From the NCBI GenBank assembly GCA_903921455.1, contig CAIXPZ010000177.1, positions 1-24,472 on the forward strand: DNA of 24,472 bases, in the 5' to 3' direction. The notes beneath the pieces were generated by a model. It had not been told where the DNA came from and did not search any database. It worked only from the letters and a program-made list of their open reading frames with translations. The translations under genes were made by a program, and so were the position numbers. Shown here in pieces: positions 1-8,384 of this stretch. Origin of the DNA: an uncultured Verrucomicrobia subdivision 3 bacterium. Lineage in GTDB: Bacteria; Verrucomicrobiota; Verrucomicrobiae; Limisphaerales; UBA11358. The first letter of the stretch is position 1. The number at the start of each line of letters is the position of its first letter.

Positions 1-141
1 AGCGGCATCGGCGCACGCATCGAATCGGGCAAGGCCAGCTTCAAGGAACTCGAGGCCTACATGCTCAAGCAGGGTGAAGTGACGCCAAACACGAGCGGAC
101 GCCAGGAGTTCCTTGAAAACCTCATCAACGAATTTATCTGA
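1..141 (+). CDS. xylA: Xylose isomerase, C-terminal end (partial)
   Basis: Frame 1 is open from the window edge to a TGA at 139-141 and gives 46 residues; the 5' part lies outside the window. The tail includes GIGARIESGKASFKELEAY and then TSGRQEFLENLINEFI. This matches the recalled C-terminus of E. coli XylA (SGRQEQLENLVNHYL), including the helix that precedes it. Xylose isomerase converts D-xylose to D-xylulose in the cytoplasm using divalent metals; none of the catalytic residues fall in this fragment. It lies 69 nt upstream of araA on the same strand, so pentose isomerases for xylose and arabinose appear to be grouped. The call rests on a short C-terminal match only. Confidence 0.82.
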   Translation, partial: SGIGARIESGKASFKELEAYMLKQGEVTPNTSGRQEFLENLINEFI

Positions 142-162
142 CATCACCATGACGCGGACGGT

Positions 163-192
163 TTGCCTTTCGCCTCAAATAAGCTAAATACT
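163..192 (+). promoter_or_regulatory. Weak candidate sigma-70-like promoter ahead of araA
   Basis: The 69-nt xylA-araA gap is AT-rich towards its end. TTGCCT (163-168) is followed after 16 nt by TAAATA (185-190), or after 18 nt by AATACT (187-192). Each box matches the consensus at only three or four of six positions. No operator palindrome is evident, and there is no Shine-Dalgarno sequence before the araA ATG. Read-through from xylA is an equally good explanation. Confidence 0.22.
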
Positions 193-210
193 AAACATCC
201 TTAACATATT

Positions 211-1725
211 ATGAGCATCAATTTGAAACAGTTAGAAGTGTGGTTTGTCACCGGCAGCCAGCATCTTTACGGGCCGGAAACCTTGAAGAAAGTTGCCGAG
301 CATTCACAGGAAATCGCCAAGGCGTTGAATATCGCGCCCGCGATTCCCGTGAAGGTTGTGTTCAAGCCGGTGCTGGTCACGCCCGACGCTGTAACGGCGC
401 TATGCCAGGCCGCCAACAATGCCACGAAGTGTATCGGTCTCATCACTTGGTGTCACACGTTCTCGCCGTCAAAGATGTGGATCAACGGCCTCAAGCAATT
501 GCGTAAGCCGTCCGCGCATCTGCACACGCAATATAATCGCGACATTCCGTGGGCGACGATTGACATGGATTTCATGAACATGAACCAGGCCGCGCACGGC
601 GATCGCGAACATGGTTTCATTTGGAGCCGGCTCCGGTTGAGTCGCAAGGTCGTCGTTGGTTTCTGGCAGGAAAAAACCACGCAGGAGAAACTCGGCGCAT
701 GGGCGCGAGCTGCTGCCGCATGGGCGGATTGGCAGAGCGCGCGGTTCGTCCGCTTCGGCGACAACATGCGCGAAGTGGCCGTCACCGAAGGCGACAAGGT
801 TTCAGCGCAGATCAAATTCGGCTACTCCGTCAACACGCACGGCGTGGGCGATTTGGTGAAAGTCATCAGCGGCATTTCTGAAAAGGCAGTGGACGCGCTT
901 TGCAAAACTTACGAAAACGTTTACGAAGTGGCTGGCGATTTGAAAAAAGGCGGCAAGCGCCACAAATCCATCCGTGAAGCCGCGCGCATCGAACTTGGTT
1001 TGCGCACGTTTTTGGAGACGGGAAATTTCAAAGGTTTCACCACGACCTTTGAGGATTTACATGGACTAATCCAACTGCCCGGCCTCGCGCCGCAGCGGTT
1101 GATGGCGGACAACTACGGTTTCGCTGGTGAAGGCGATTGGAAAACCGCCGCGCTCGTGCGGGCGATGAAAGTCATGGCGAGTGGCCTCAAAGGCGGCACG
1201 TCGTTTATGGAGGATTACACATATCATCTCGCGCCCGGCAACAAGGTCGTGCTTGGTGCGCACATGTTGGAAATTTGTCCGACTATCGCCGACGGCAAAC
1301 CGTCGTTGCAGGTGCATCCGCTCGGCATCGGTGGCAAGGCGGATCCCGCGCGGCTCGTGTTCAACACGCCTGGCGGGCCGGCGGTGAACGCCGCGCTGAT
1401 GGATTTTGGCAATCGCTTTCGATTACTCATTAATGAAGTCGATGTCGTTAAGCCCGAAGAGCCGATGCCGAAATTACCGGTGGCTCAAGCCGTGTGGAAG
1501 TGCCGTCCCAACTTTGAGGATGCGTGTGCCGCGTGGATTTACGCGGGCGGTGCGCATCACACCGGCTTCAGCCAGGCGGTCACGACGGAAATGCTTGAAG
1601 ACTTTGCGGCCATTGCTGGTCTGGAAGCTGTCGTTATTGATGCCGACACGAAGCTCCGCTCATTCAAACAGGAGCTTGTTTGGAACGATTGCGCGTATGG
1701 TTTGAAGAGCGGCTGGGTTTCTTGA
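211..1725 (+). CDS. araA: L-arabinose isomerase
   Basis: The product interconverts L-arabinose and L-ribulose in the cytoplasm, the first step of bacterial L-arabinose catabolism. At 504 residues it matches the usual family length (E. coli AraA, about 500). It is recognisable from end to end: [16 protein letters not shown] at the N-terminus, [71 protein letters not shown] and [13 protein letters not shown]. The Mn2+ ligands known in E. coli (E306, E333, H350, H450) are represented here by E307, E334, H351 and H450. The ATG at 211 fits the family N-terminus. No Shine-Dalgarno sequence is visible (ccttaacatatt precedes it). It is the first complete gene of the operon; the next ATG is 39 nt past its stop, and the partner enzymes araB and araD lie 8.6-10.3 kb downstream. 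Confidence 0.97.
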   Translation: MSINLKQLEVWFVTGSQHLYGPETLKKVAEHSQEIAKALNIAPAIPVKVVFKPVLVTPDAVTALCQAANNATKCIGLITWCHTFSPSKMWINGLKQLRKPSAHLHTQYNRDIPWATIDMDFMNMNQAAHGDREHGFIWSRLRLSRKVVVGFWQEKTTQEKLGAWARAAAAWADWQSARFVRFGDNMREVAVTEGDKVSAQIKFGYSVNTHGVGDLVKVISGISEKAVDALCKTYENVYEVAGDLKKGGKRHKSIREAARIELGLRTFLETGNFKGFTTTFEDLHGLIQLPGLAPQRLMADNYGFAGEGDWKTAALVRAMKVMASGLKGGTSFMEDYTYHLAPGNKVVLGAHMLEICPTIADGKPSLQVHPLGIGGKADPARLVFNTPGGPAVNAALMDFGNRFRLLINEVDVVKPEEPMPKLPVAQAVWKCRPNFEDACAAWIYAGGAHHTGFSQAVTTEMLEDFAAIAGLEAVVIDADTKLRSFKQELVWNDCAYGLKSGWVS

Positions 1726-1764
1726 AATAAATTAATCAGGCCTCAAAGCGAACATCTCCGCAAA

Positions 1765-4131
1765 ATGAAACTGAAAACCTTTTTTGCTGCCGCTCTGGTG
1801 TCGGCGGCTATTTCAACGATTGCGCAGCCGGCGAAAATCTCCGTGGCCGTGAACCAGCCCGGTCACAGAATTTCGCCGACGCTGTGGGGGATTTTCTTCG
1901 AGGACATCAATCTTTCGGCCGATGGCGGGATTTATCCTGAACTAGTCCGCAACCGTTCGTTTGAAGATTCTGAACAGCCTGATGATTGGCAGGTCAGTGG
2001 CGCGGAGGCGTCGATTAACAGCAGCAGGCCATTGAATCCCTTCAACCGCAAGTCGCTGTGCTTGAAAAACAGCGGCCCGTTTGCGGTGAGCAACGATGGT
2101 TATTGGGGGATGAACGCGGTGAAGGACGAGGGCTACACGCTCAAGCTCGCGGCGCGTACGGCGGAGGGTTTTAATTCGCCGCTGAAGGCGAGATTGATCG
2201 GGGCGGACGGCAAGTTGCTGGCCAGTGGCATTCTCTCCGGCCTTGGCGATGGTTGGAGATACTATACGCTCACCCTCACGCCGGCCGCTGGCGACCCGAA
2301 GGCAAAACTGGAGATTTCAGGTGACGGCAAAGGCACGTTGTTTCTGGACATGGTTTCGCTGATGCCCGACAAGACGTGGAAAAATCACGGTTTGCGGGTG
2401 GATCTCGCCGAATCGCTTGACGCCTTGCATCCGAAGTTTCTGCGTTTTCCTGGCGGCTGCTGGGTGGAAGGCGACGATTTTGCGCACATGAATCATTGGA
2501 AGAAAACGGTTGGCGACATTGATGTTCGCGAACCGCTTTGGAACATCTGGAAGTATTTTGCCACCCACGGGCTCGGTTATCACGAGTATCTCCAGCTCGC
2601 CGAAGACCTTGGTGCGGAGCCGCTGTTCTGCCTCAACGTGGGCATGTCACATCACGAGATCGTCCCGATGGACCGTATGAACGAATGGGTGCAGGACGCG
2701 TTGGACGCGATTGAATACGCCAACGGCCCGACGAATTCACTTTGGGGTGCCATGCGTGCCAAGGCTGGCCATCCCGCGCCGTTCAATCTGAAATATCTGG
2801 AAGTCGGCAATGAGAACGGCGGTCCGGCCTATCGCGAACGCTGGCCGTTGTTTGTGAATGCGATCCACGCGAAATATCCGGAAATTCAATTTGTTGCCAA
2901 CCACTGGCAGGGCGGTTATCCCAGCACCCCCCCGGCGGATATTGTGGATGAACATTTCTACGACACGCCGGAATTTTTCATGCGGCACGCGACGCACTTT
3001 GATAAATATGACCGCAACGGTCCGAAAATATTCGTCGGCGAATATGCCGTTACCCGCAACTGCGGCTTGGGTAATCTGCGGGGGGCGATCGGCGAAGCCG
3101 CTTTCATGACCGGCCTCGAACGTAACTCTGACCACGTTATCATGGCGAGTTATGCGCCATTGCTGGTAAATTTGAATCATCGCGCGTGGAATCCTGATCT
3201 GATCAACTTCGACAGCGCCAATTGGTATGGTCTGCCCAGCTACTATGTTCAGCAGATGTTCGCGGCTAATCGTGGCGATGTTTCATTGCCTGCGACGGTT
3301 GAGTCGCCGCTGGCGGAAGCGGGGATGACGGGCGGCATGATTGGCGTCGGCACCTGGAATACGGCGGCAGACTTCAAGGATCTTAAAGTCACTGCGCCGG
3401 ACGGCAAGACGCTATTCACTTCGGATTTCAAAAATGGCACGAAAGGTTGGAAACTGCTCGGGGCCGGCGCGGATTGGAAGGTTCAGGATGGCGCGCTGCG
3501 GCAGGATGCCCACAGGGAATTCATCCGTGCGCTCGCGGGTAAACGCGAGTGGACGGATTATACGCTCACGCTCAAGGCCCGTAAGCTGTCCGGTGCGGAA
3601 GGATTCCTGATCTTGTTCCGCATCGGCGGCAATGAGGATCGCACCTGGTGGAACATCGGCGGTTGGGGCAACACGGCGGATGGTATTGAAGCCGGCACCA
3701 CTCTGGATTCCAAGCCCGGTCATATTGAGAGTGATCGCTGGTATGATCTCAAGGTCGTTGTCAGCGGCAGGAATGTGAAGTGCTACCTCGATGGCCAGTT
3801 GGTGCATGATCTGAATTACGATGGTGCCGGAACCGTGGCCAGCCTCTACGCCGTGGCTGCCACGGATGAGAGCTCCGGCGAAGTGATTCTCAAAGTGGTC
3901 AATGCCAACGACTTGCCGCTGGAAACTGAAGTCGATTTTACCGGCGGCAATAATCTAACCGGCGCCGGCCGGGCAATCGTATTGACCTCGGAAAAACCAT
4001 CGGATGAAAACTCGCTGGAAAATCCGAAGAAAGTATCTCCAAAAATGGAGAACTTTAAATTTACCGGCGCGGGATTCAAGCGTTCGTTCCCCGGCAATTC
4101 CCTCACGGTGTTGCGGCTGCAAACAAAATAA
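1765..4131 (+). CDS. Secreted GH51 alpha-L-arabinofuranosidase with inserted lectin-like domain
   Basis: A 788-residue exported retaining exo-enzyme expected to release terminal alpha-L-arabinofuranose from arabinan, arabinoxylan or glycoproteins. Residues 1-20 form a signal peptide (KLK, then a hydrophobic stretch, then Ala-Gln). WGIFFEDINLSADGGIYPELV at 41-61 is the GH51 N-terminal signature. Residues of about 75-200 form a CBM4/9-like beta-sandwich. The TIM barrel carries the acid/base E350 (LEVGNENGG) and nucleophile E426 (FVGEYAV), as in other GH51 enzymes. The C-terminal beta-domain is split: about 178 residues (roughly 512-690) are inserted, resembling a concanavalin/DUF1080-type sandwich (LFTSDFKNGTKGWKLL, WYDLKVVVSGRNVKCYLDG). 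The second GH51 at 8381 lacks this insert. It is 5 nt upstream of the next gene, so co-expression is likely. Many GH51 enzymes are cytoplasmic; this one looks periplasmic or extracellular. Confidence 0.93.
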   Translation: MKLKTFFAAALVSAAISTIAQPAKISVAVNQPGHRISPTLWGIFFEDINLSADGGIYPELVRNRSFEDSEQPDDWQVSGAEASINSSRPLNPFNRKSLCLKNSGPFAVSNDGYWGMNAVKDEGYTLKLAARTAEGFNSPLKARLIGADGKLLASGILSGLGDGWRYYTLTLTPAAGDPKAKLEISGDGKGTLFLDMVSLMPDKTWKNHGLRVDLAESLDALHPKFLRFPGGCWVEGDDFAHMNHWKKTVGDIDVREPLWNIWKYFATHGLGYHEYLQLAEDLGAEPLFCLNVGMSHHEIVPMDRMNEWVQDALDAIEYANGPTNSLWGAMRAKAGHPAPFNLKYLEVGNENGGPAYRERWPLFVNAIHAKYPEIQFVANHWQGGYPSTPPADIVDEHFYDTPEFFMRHATHFDKYDRNGPKIFVGEYAVTRNCGLGNLRGAIGEAAFMTGLERNSDHVIMASYAPLLVNLNHRAWNPDLINFDSANWYGLPSYYVQQMFAANRGDVSLPATVESPLAEAGMTGGMIGVGTWNTAADFKDLKVTAPDGKTLFTSDFKNGTKGWKLLGAGADWKVQDGALRQDAHREFIRALAGKREWTDYTLTLKARKLSGAEGFLILFRIGGNEDRTWWNIGGWGNTADGIEAGTTLDSKPGHIESDRWYDLKVVVSGRNVKCYLDGQLVHDLNYDGAGTVASLYAVAATDESSGEVILKVVNANDLPLETEVDFTGGNNLTGAGRAIVLTSEKPSDENSLENPKKVSPKMENFKFTGAGFKRSFPGNSLTVLRLQTK

Positions 4132-4136
4132 CATTC

Positions 4137-7100
4137 ATGCGATCTGTCCTGACAATATTCCTCGCCGCCTTTGCCGTCTATTTTGCCGGTGACACGATCG
4201 CTTTGGGTGAACCGGTCGCGCCGAAAGTTGCGCGGGTGGTGGAACCGTTTCCTTTGACGGACGTGCGATTGCTGGATGGGCCGTTTCGCGAGGCGATGCT
4301 GCGGGATCAAAAGTATCTGCTAAGTCTTGATCCCAGCCGGTTGCTCCACACCTTCCGGATTAACGTCGGCTTGCCGTCGAGCGCGCAGCCGCTCGGTGGC
4401 TGGGAAGAGCCGCATTGCGAACTCCGCGGTCACAGTCTTGGCCACTGTCTCTCGGCCCTGTCTCTGATGTATGCCGCCACCGGCGATGCCGAATACAAGC
4501 GGCGCGTGGATTATATTGTCGGCGAACTCGCGAACTGCCAGAGCAACTCTCCGGCGGCGGGCTATCATGCGGGCTATTTGTCCGCGTTTCCCGAATCGTT
4601 CATCGACCGCGTGGAAAAACGAGAGAAAGTCTGGGCGCCGTGGTATACGCTGCACAAAATCCTCGCCGGTCTGTTGGACGCCAACCAGCTTTGCGGCAGC
4701 GCGCCGGCCCTGATCGTCGCGGAAAACCTGGCTGGCTGGGTGAAGTTCCGCGTGGATCACCTGTCACCCGAGCAGATGCAAAAGTCACTCGACGAAGAGC
4801 ACGGCGGAATGAACGAAGCGCTGGCCAATCTCTATGGGGCAACTGGGAGACCGGAATACTTGCAGTTGTCCGCCGCATTCAATCACGCGAAAGTTCTCGG
4901 CCCGCTCGCGCGTGGCGAAGATAAGCTAAACGGTATCCACGCGAACACGCAGATTCCGAAAGTTATCGGCGTGACGCGCGAATACGAACTCACGGGTGAC
5001 GTGCAGTTGCTTAACATGGCGCACACGTTTTGGGATTCTGTCGCGCAGCATCGTTCCTATGTCATCGGCGGTCATAGCGACCACGAGTTTTTCTTCCCGA
5101 CGAATGATTTTGCGAAGCACTTGAGTGCCGATACCTGCGAGACGTGTAATTCATACAATATGCTCAAGCTCACCCGGGAACTATTTGCGCTGGAGCCGGA
5201 TGCCGCGAAGATGGATTTTTACGAGCGTGCGCTCTATAATCACATCCTCGCCTCACAGGATCCGGAGACGGGCATGTTTGTATATCTGATGTCGCTCAAA
5301 CCGGGGCATTTTAAGACCTATTCTACGCCGGAAGATTCCTTTTGGTGCTGCGTCGGCACCGGCATGGAAAATCATTCCAAATACGGCGACACGATATATT
5401 TTCACGACCGGAATTCTCTGTATATCAATTTGTTCATCCCGTCGGAATTGTCGTGGAGGGAAAAAGGCTTGGTGGTCCGGCAGGAGACAAAATTTCCTGA
5501 TAGTGATATAAGTGTTTTGAAATTCAAATTGGAGCAGCCTTTGAAATTTGCGTTGAAAATACGCCAACCAGGTTGGGCGACGAAGGGGATGAAGGTTTTA
5601 GTCAACGGCCAGGAGTTTAAGCCCGATTCCATAGCTGGCAGTTACTTTGCCGTGCTCCGTGAGTGGCGTGATGGAGACGAGGTTAAGATTCAGTTGCCGA
5701 TGAGCCTGCACATCGAATCGTTGCCAGGTATTAGCAGCCAAGTTGCTTTGCTCTACGGGCCGATAGTGCTTGCCGGTGAGTTGGGCACAAACGACCTGCC
5801 CAATCCGATCACTCGCAGCCAGACTGATTACAGCAAACGGGCGGTTCCCGAAGTGCCGGTGTTTGTGGGGACTTTAGATCAGTTGTTACAACACGTCGAG
5901 CCGGTCGTTGGCCAGTCGCTCACCTTTCGAACCCGCGGCCTCGGCCGGCCGCAGGATGTGACTTTGATTCCATTTTTTCGGATGCACCGTGAGCGCTACT
6001 CGGTTTATTGGAATTTGGTTAGTCCCGAAGCCTGGAATGCGCGTCAGCTGGCTGCGCCGGCGGCGGCCGAACAACTTGTTCCCGCGCCGCTTGTAAAACT
6101 TCAGCCGGTGCCGTTCACGGCGGTGAAAATCAACGACACATTCTGGTCCGCCCGGCAGGAAACCAACCGGCTGGTCAGCATACCGGTAAGCCTCGATAAT
6201 TTGGAGAAGGCGGGCAACCTCGAAAACTTCCGCCTTGCCGCCCGCCACGCTACCAACGGTTTTATCGGCCCTGTCTTCATGGATTCGGATCTCTACAAGG
6301 CTATTGAAGCGGCCTCATTTACACTCGCCACGCATCCGGACCCGGAACTTGAAGCGCGGCTGGATGTGATGATTCTACTCATTGCCGCGGCACAACAACC
6401 GGACGGGTATCTCGACACCTATTACATCGTTAAAGAGCCTGGACGCCGCTGGACGAATCTTCGCGACTGTCACGAACTATATTGTGCCGGCCACCTGATT
6501 GAAGCGGCTGTGGCGCATTTTCAGGCGACGGGCAAAAGAACTTTTCTCGACGTTGCCATCAAGCTGGCCAACCACATTGACTCTGTTTTCGGGCCGGAGC
6601 CAAAACGCCTGGGCTATCCCGGCCATCCGGAGATTGAACTTGCGTTGGTGAAACTCTGGCGTGCGACCGCTGACCAGCGCTATTTCAATCTGGCAAAATT
6701 CTTCGTCGAAAATCGCGGCCGCCATTTCTTTGCGGATGAGCACCATGTGCCGGTGGAAAAATATGACGGCACCTATTGGCTGGACGACGTGCCGATTTTT
6801 GACCACGAAAAAATCAAAGGTCACGCCGTCCGCGCGGCGTATCTCATGAGTGGCGCCACCGACGTGGCGGCGCAGACCGGCGATGAGCGGTTGCTGGCCA
6901 TGCTTGACCGCGTCTGGCGTAACACGACCGGGAAAAATATGTATCTCACCGGTGGCATCGGGCCGAGCGCGCACAATGAAGGCTTCACGGTGGATTACGA
7001 TTTGCCGAACCTTTCCGCGTATCAGGAAACGTGCGCCACCGTCGCGCTGGCGCAGTGGGCCAGCCGGCTTGGGCTGCTTTATGGCGATGCAAAATATGCC

Positions 7101-8384
7101 GACGTCGTTGAGCGTGGGCTTTACAATGGGATGCTGGCGGGTGTTTCCCGGGACGGAAAACGATTTTTCTACGTCAATCCGCTGGAAAGCACTGGCAACC
7201 ATCATCGTCAGGAATGGTTTGGCTGCGCGTGCTGTCCCCCGAACGCTGCGCGCACCATCGCGGCGCTCGGCGGCTATGCTTACGCGACCGGCACCAATTC
7301 GCTGTGGGTGAATCTTTACCTGCAAGGCCGGGTTGAGACGCAAGTTGGCGGCCAGAAAATCACTCTGGATGTAAAAACGGATTATCCGTGGGACGGCAAG
7401 GTGGTTTTAAAGGCTCAGTTGGCACGGCCGGCGAACTTTGAACTGCGACTGCGCGTGCCGGGCTGGTGCGAAGGTGCCGGCTTGAGTTTGAACGGAAAAA
7501 TTATTTCGGCACCTGAATTCACTCGTGGCTATTTCGTCTTGTCGCGTCAGTGGAAAAATGGGGACGCCGTGGAATTGAATTTGCCCATGCCGGTGAAACG
7601 CGTCGCGGCGAGCCCCAATGTTGTTGCCGATCGCGGCTCGCTGGCAATCCAGCGCGGTCCCCTGGTTTATTGCGTTGAACAATGCGACCAAACCGCCCCG
7701 GTTGGCTCGCTGGTTTTGCCCGCCGATGCGGACTTGAAGGCGGCGTCGGCCGAATTATTCGGCGGCATTTCCGTGATTCATGGCTTCGGCGAAGCGGCCG
7801 GGAAAACGGATTGGAATGACGAGCTATATCAAAACACCGCTCCATCCAGGCGCGTGGAAATCACCGCAGTGCCATATTATCTCTGGGACAACCGGCAGGC
7901 TGGGGCCATGAAGGTGTGGCTGCCGGTGACGCCGGTGGTCGCCCGGTCGGCTGGGCTGGAAACTCGTGCCGCCGTTAAGTTTTCTTTTGCCAATGGCAAT
8001 TGCGAGCCAGGCGCCATCAACGACGGCATCGAACCGGTGAAATCTTCGGATCAACCAGAGTCCCTGGCGCACTGGTGGCCGCACAAGGGCACTGAGGAAT
8101 GGGCCCAATACACCTGGCCCTCGCGGATCACGGCGAGCGGGGCAAAAGTTTTTTGGTTCGATGACACCGGGCATGGCGAATGTCGCTTGCCGGCCGCCTG
8201 GCATCTGGAATTTCTTGACGGCAATGAATGGATGCCGGTTTCTGCCAGGGGTAATTATGCCATCACCAAAGACAAGTGGTGCGAAATCAAATTTGAACCG
8301 GTGCAGACAAAGTCGCTCCGCTTGGTGGTGAAGTTGCCCGAAGGCTGGGCGGCCGGCGTCCATGAATGGAAGGTTGTTGAATGA
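4137..8384 (+). CDS. Two-module beta-L-arabinofuranosidase (GH146-like + GH127-like fusion)
   Basis: A single 1415-residue exported protein with two complete DUF1680-type catalytic modules. Residues 1-24 form a signal peptide. Module A (about 36-635) has FPLTDVRLLDGPFREAM, ELRGHSLGHCLSALS, CETCNSYNMLKLTRELF and FWCCVGTGMENH, the pattern of GH146/GH127 enzymes; candidate Zn/catalytic residues are E335, C337, C404 and C405. Module B (about 655-1265) is closer to Bifidobacterium HypBA1. E964, C966, C1032 and C1033 (in QETCATV and CACCPPN) correspond to HypBA1 E338, C340, C417 (nucleophile) and C418, and E948 sits where acid/base E322 is expected. An Ala/Pro-rich linker (638-652) joins them. Residues of about 1278-1410 form an extra beta-rich, discoidin-like tail. 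Both sites look intact. The known activity is release of beta-linked L-arabinofuranose. The gene overlaps the next start by 4 nt. Confidence 0.92.
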   Translation: MRSVLTIFLAAFAVYFAGDTIALGEPVAPKVARVVEPFPLTDVRLLDGPFREAMLRDQKYLLSLDPSRLLHTFRINVGLPSSAQPLGGWEEPHCELRGHSLGHCLSALSLMYAATGDAEYKRRVDYIVGELANCQSNSPAAGYHAGYLSAFPESFIDRVEKREKVWAPWYTLHKILAGLLDANQLCGSAPALIVAENLAGWVKFRVDHLSPEQMQKSLDEEHGGMNEALANLYGATGRPEYLQLSAAFNHAKVLGPLARGEDKLNGIHANTQIPKVIGVTREYELTGDVQLLNMAHTFWDSVAQHRSYVIGGHSDHEFFFPTNDFAKHLSADTCETCNSYNMLKLTRELFALEPDAAKMDFYERALYNHILASQDPETGMFVYLMSLKPGHFKTYSTPEDSFWCCVGTGMENHSKYGDTIYFHDRNSLYINLFIPSELSWREKGLVVRQETKFPDSDISVLKFKLEQPLKFALKIRQPGWATKGMKVLVNGQEFKPDSIAGSYFAVLREWRDGDEVKIQLPMSLHIESLPGISSQVALLYGPIVLAGELGTNDLPNPITRSQTDYSKRAVPEVPVFVGTLDQLLQHVEPVVGQSLTFRTRGLGRPQDVTLIPFFRMHRERYSVYWNLVSPEAWNARQLAAPAAAEQLVPAPLVKLQPVPFTAVKINDTFWSARQETNRLVSIPVSLDNLEKAGNLENFRLAARHATNGFIGPVFMDSDLYKAIEAASFTLATHPDPELEARLDVMILLIAAAQQPDGYLDTYYIVKEPGRRWTNLRDCHELYCAGHLIEAAVAHFQATGKRTFLDVAIKLANHIDSVFGPEPKRLGYPGHPEIELALVKLWRATADQRYFNLAKFFVENRGRHFFADEHHVPVEKYDGTYWLDDVPIFDHEKIKGHAVRAAYLMSGATDVAAQTGDERLLAMLDRVWRNTTGKNMYLTGGIGPSAHNEGFTVDYDLPNLSAYQETCATVALAQWASRLGLLYGDAKYADVVERGLYNGMLAGVSRDGKRFFYVNPLESTGNHHRQEWFGCACCPPNAARTIAALGGYAYATGTNSLWVNLYLQGRVETQVGGQKITLDVKTDYPWDGKVVLKAQLARPANFELRLRVPGWCEGAGLSLNGKIISAPEFTRGYFVLSRQWKNGDAVELNLPMPVKRVAASPNVVADRGSLAIQRGPLVYCVEQCDQTAPVGSLVLPADADLKAASAELFGGISVIHGFGEAAGKTDWNDELYQNTAPSRRVEITAVPYYLWDNRQAGAMKVWLPVTPVVARSAGLETRAAVKFSFANGNCEPGAINDGIEPVKSSDQPESLAHWWPHKGTEEWAQYTWPSRITASGAKVFWFDDTGHGECRLPAAWHLEFLDGNEWMPVSARGNYAITKDKWCEIKFEPVQTKSLRLVVKLPEGWAAGVHEWKVVE

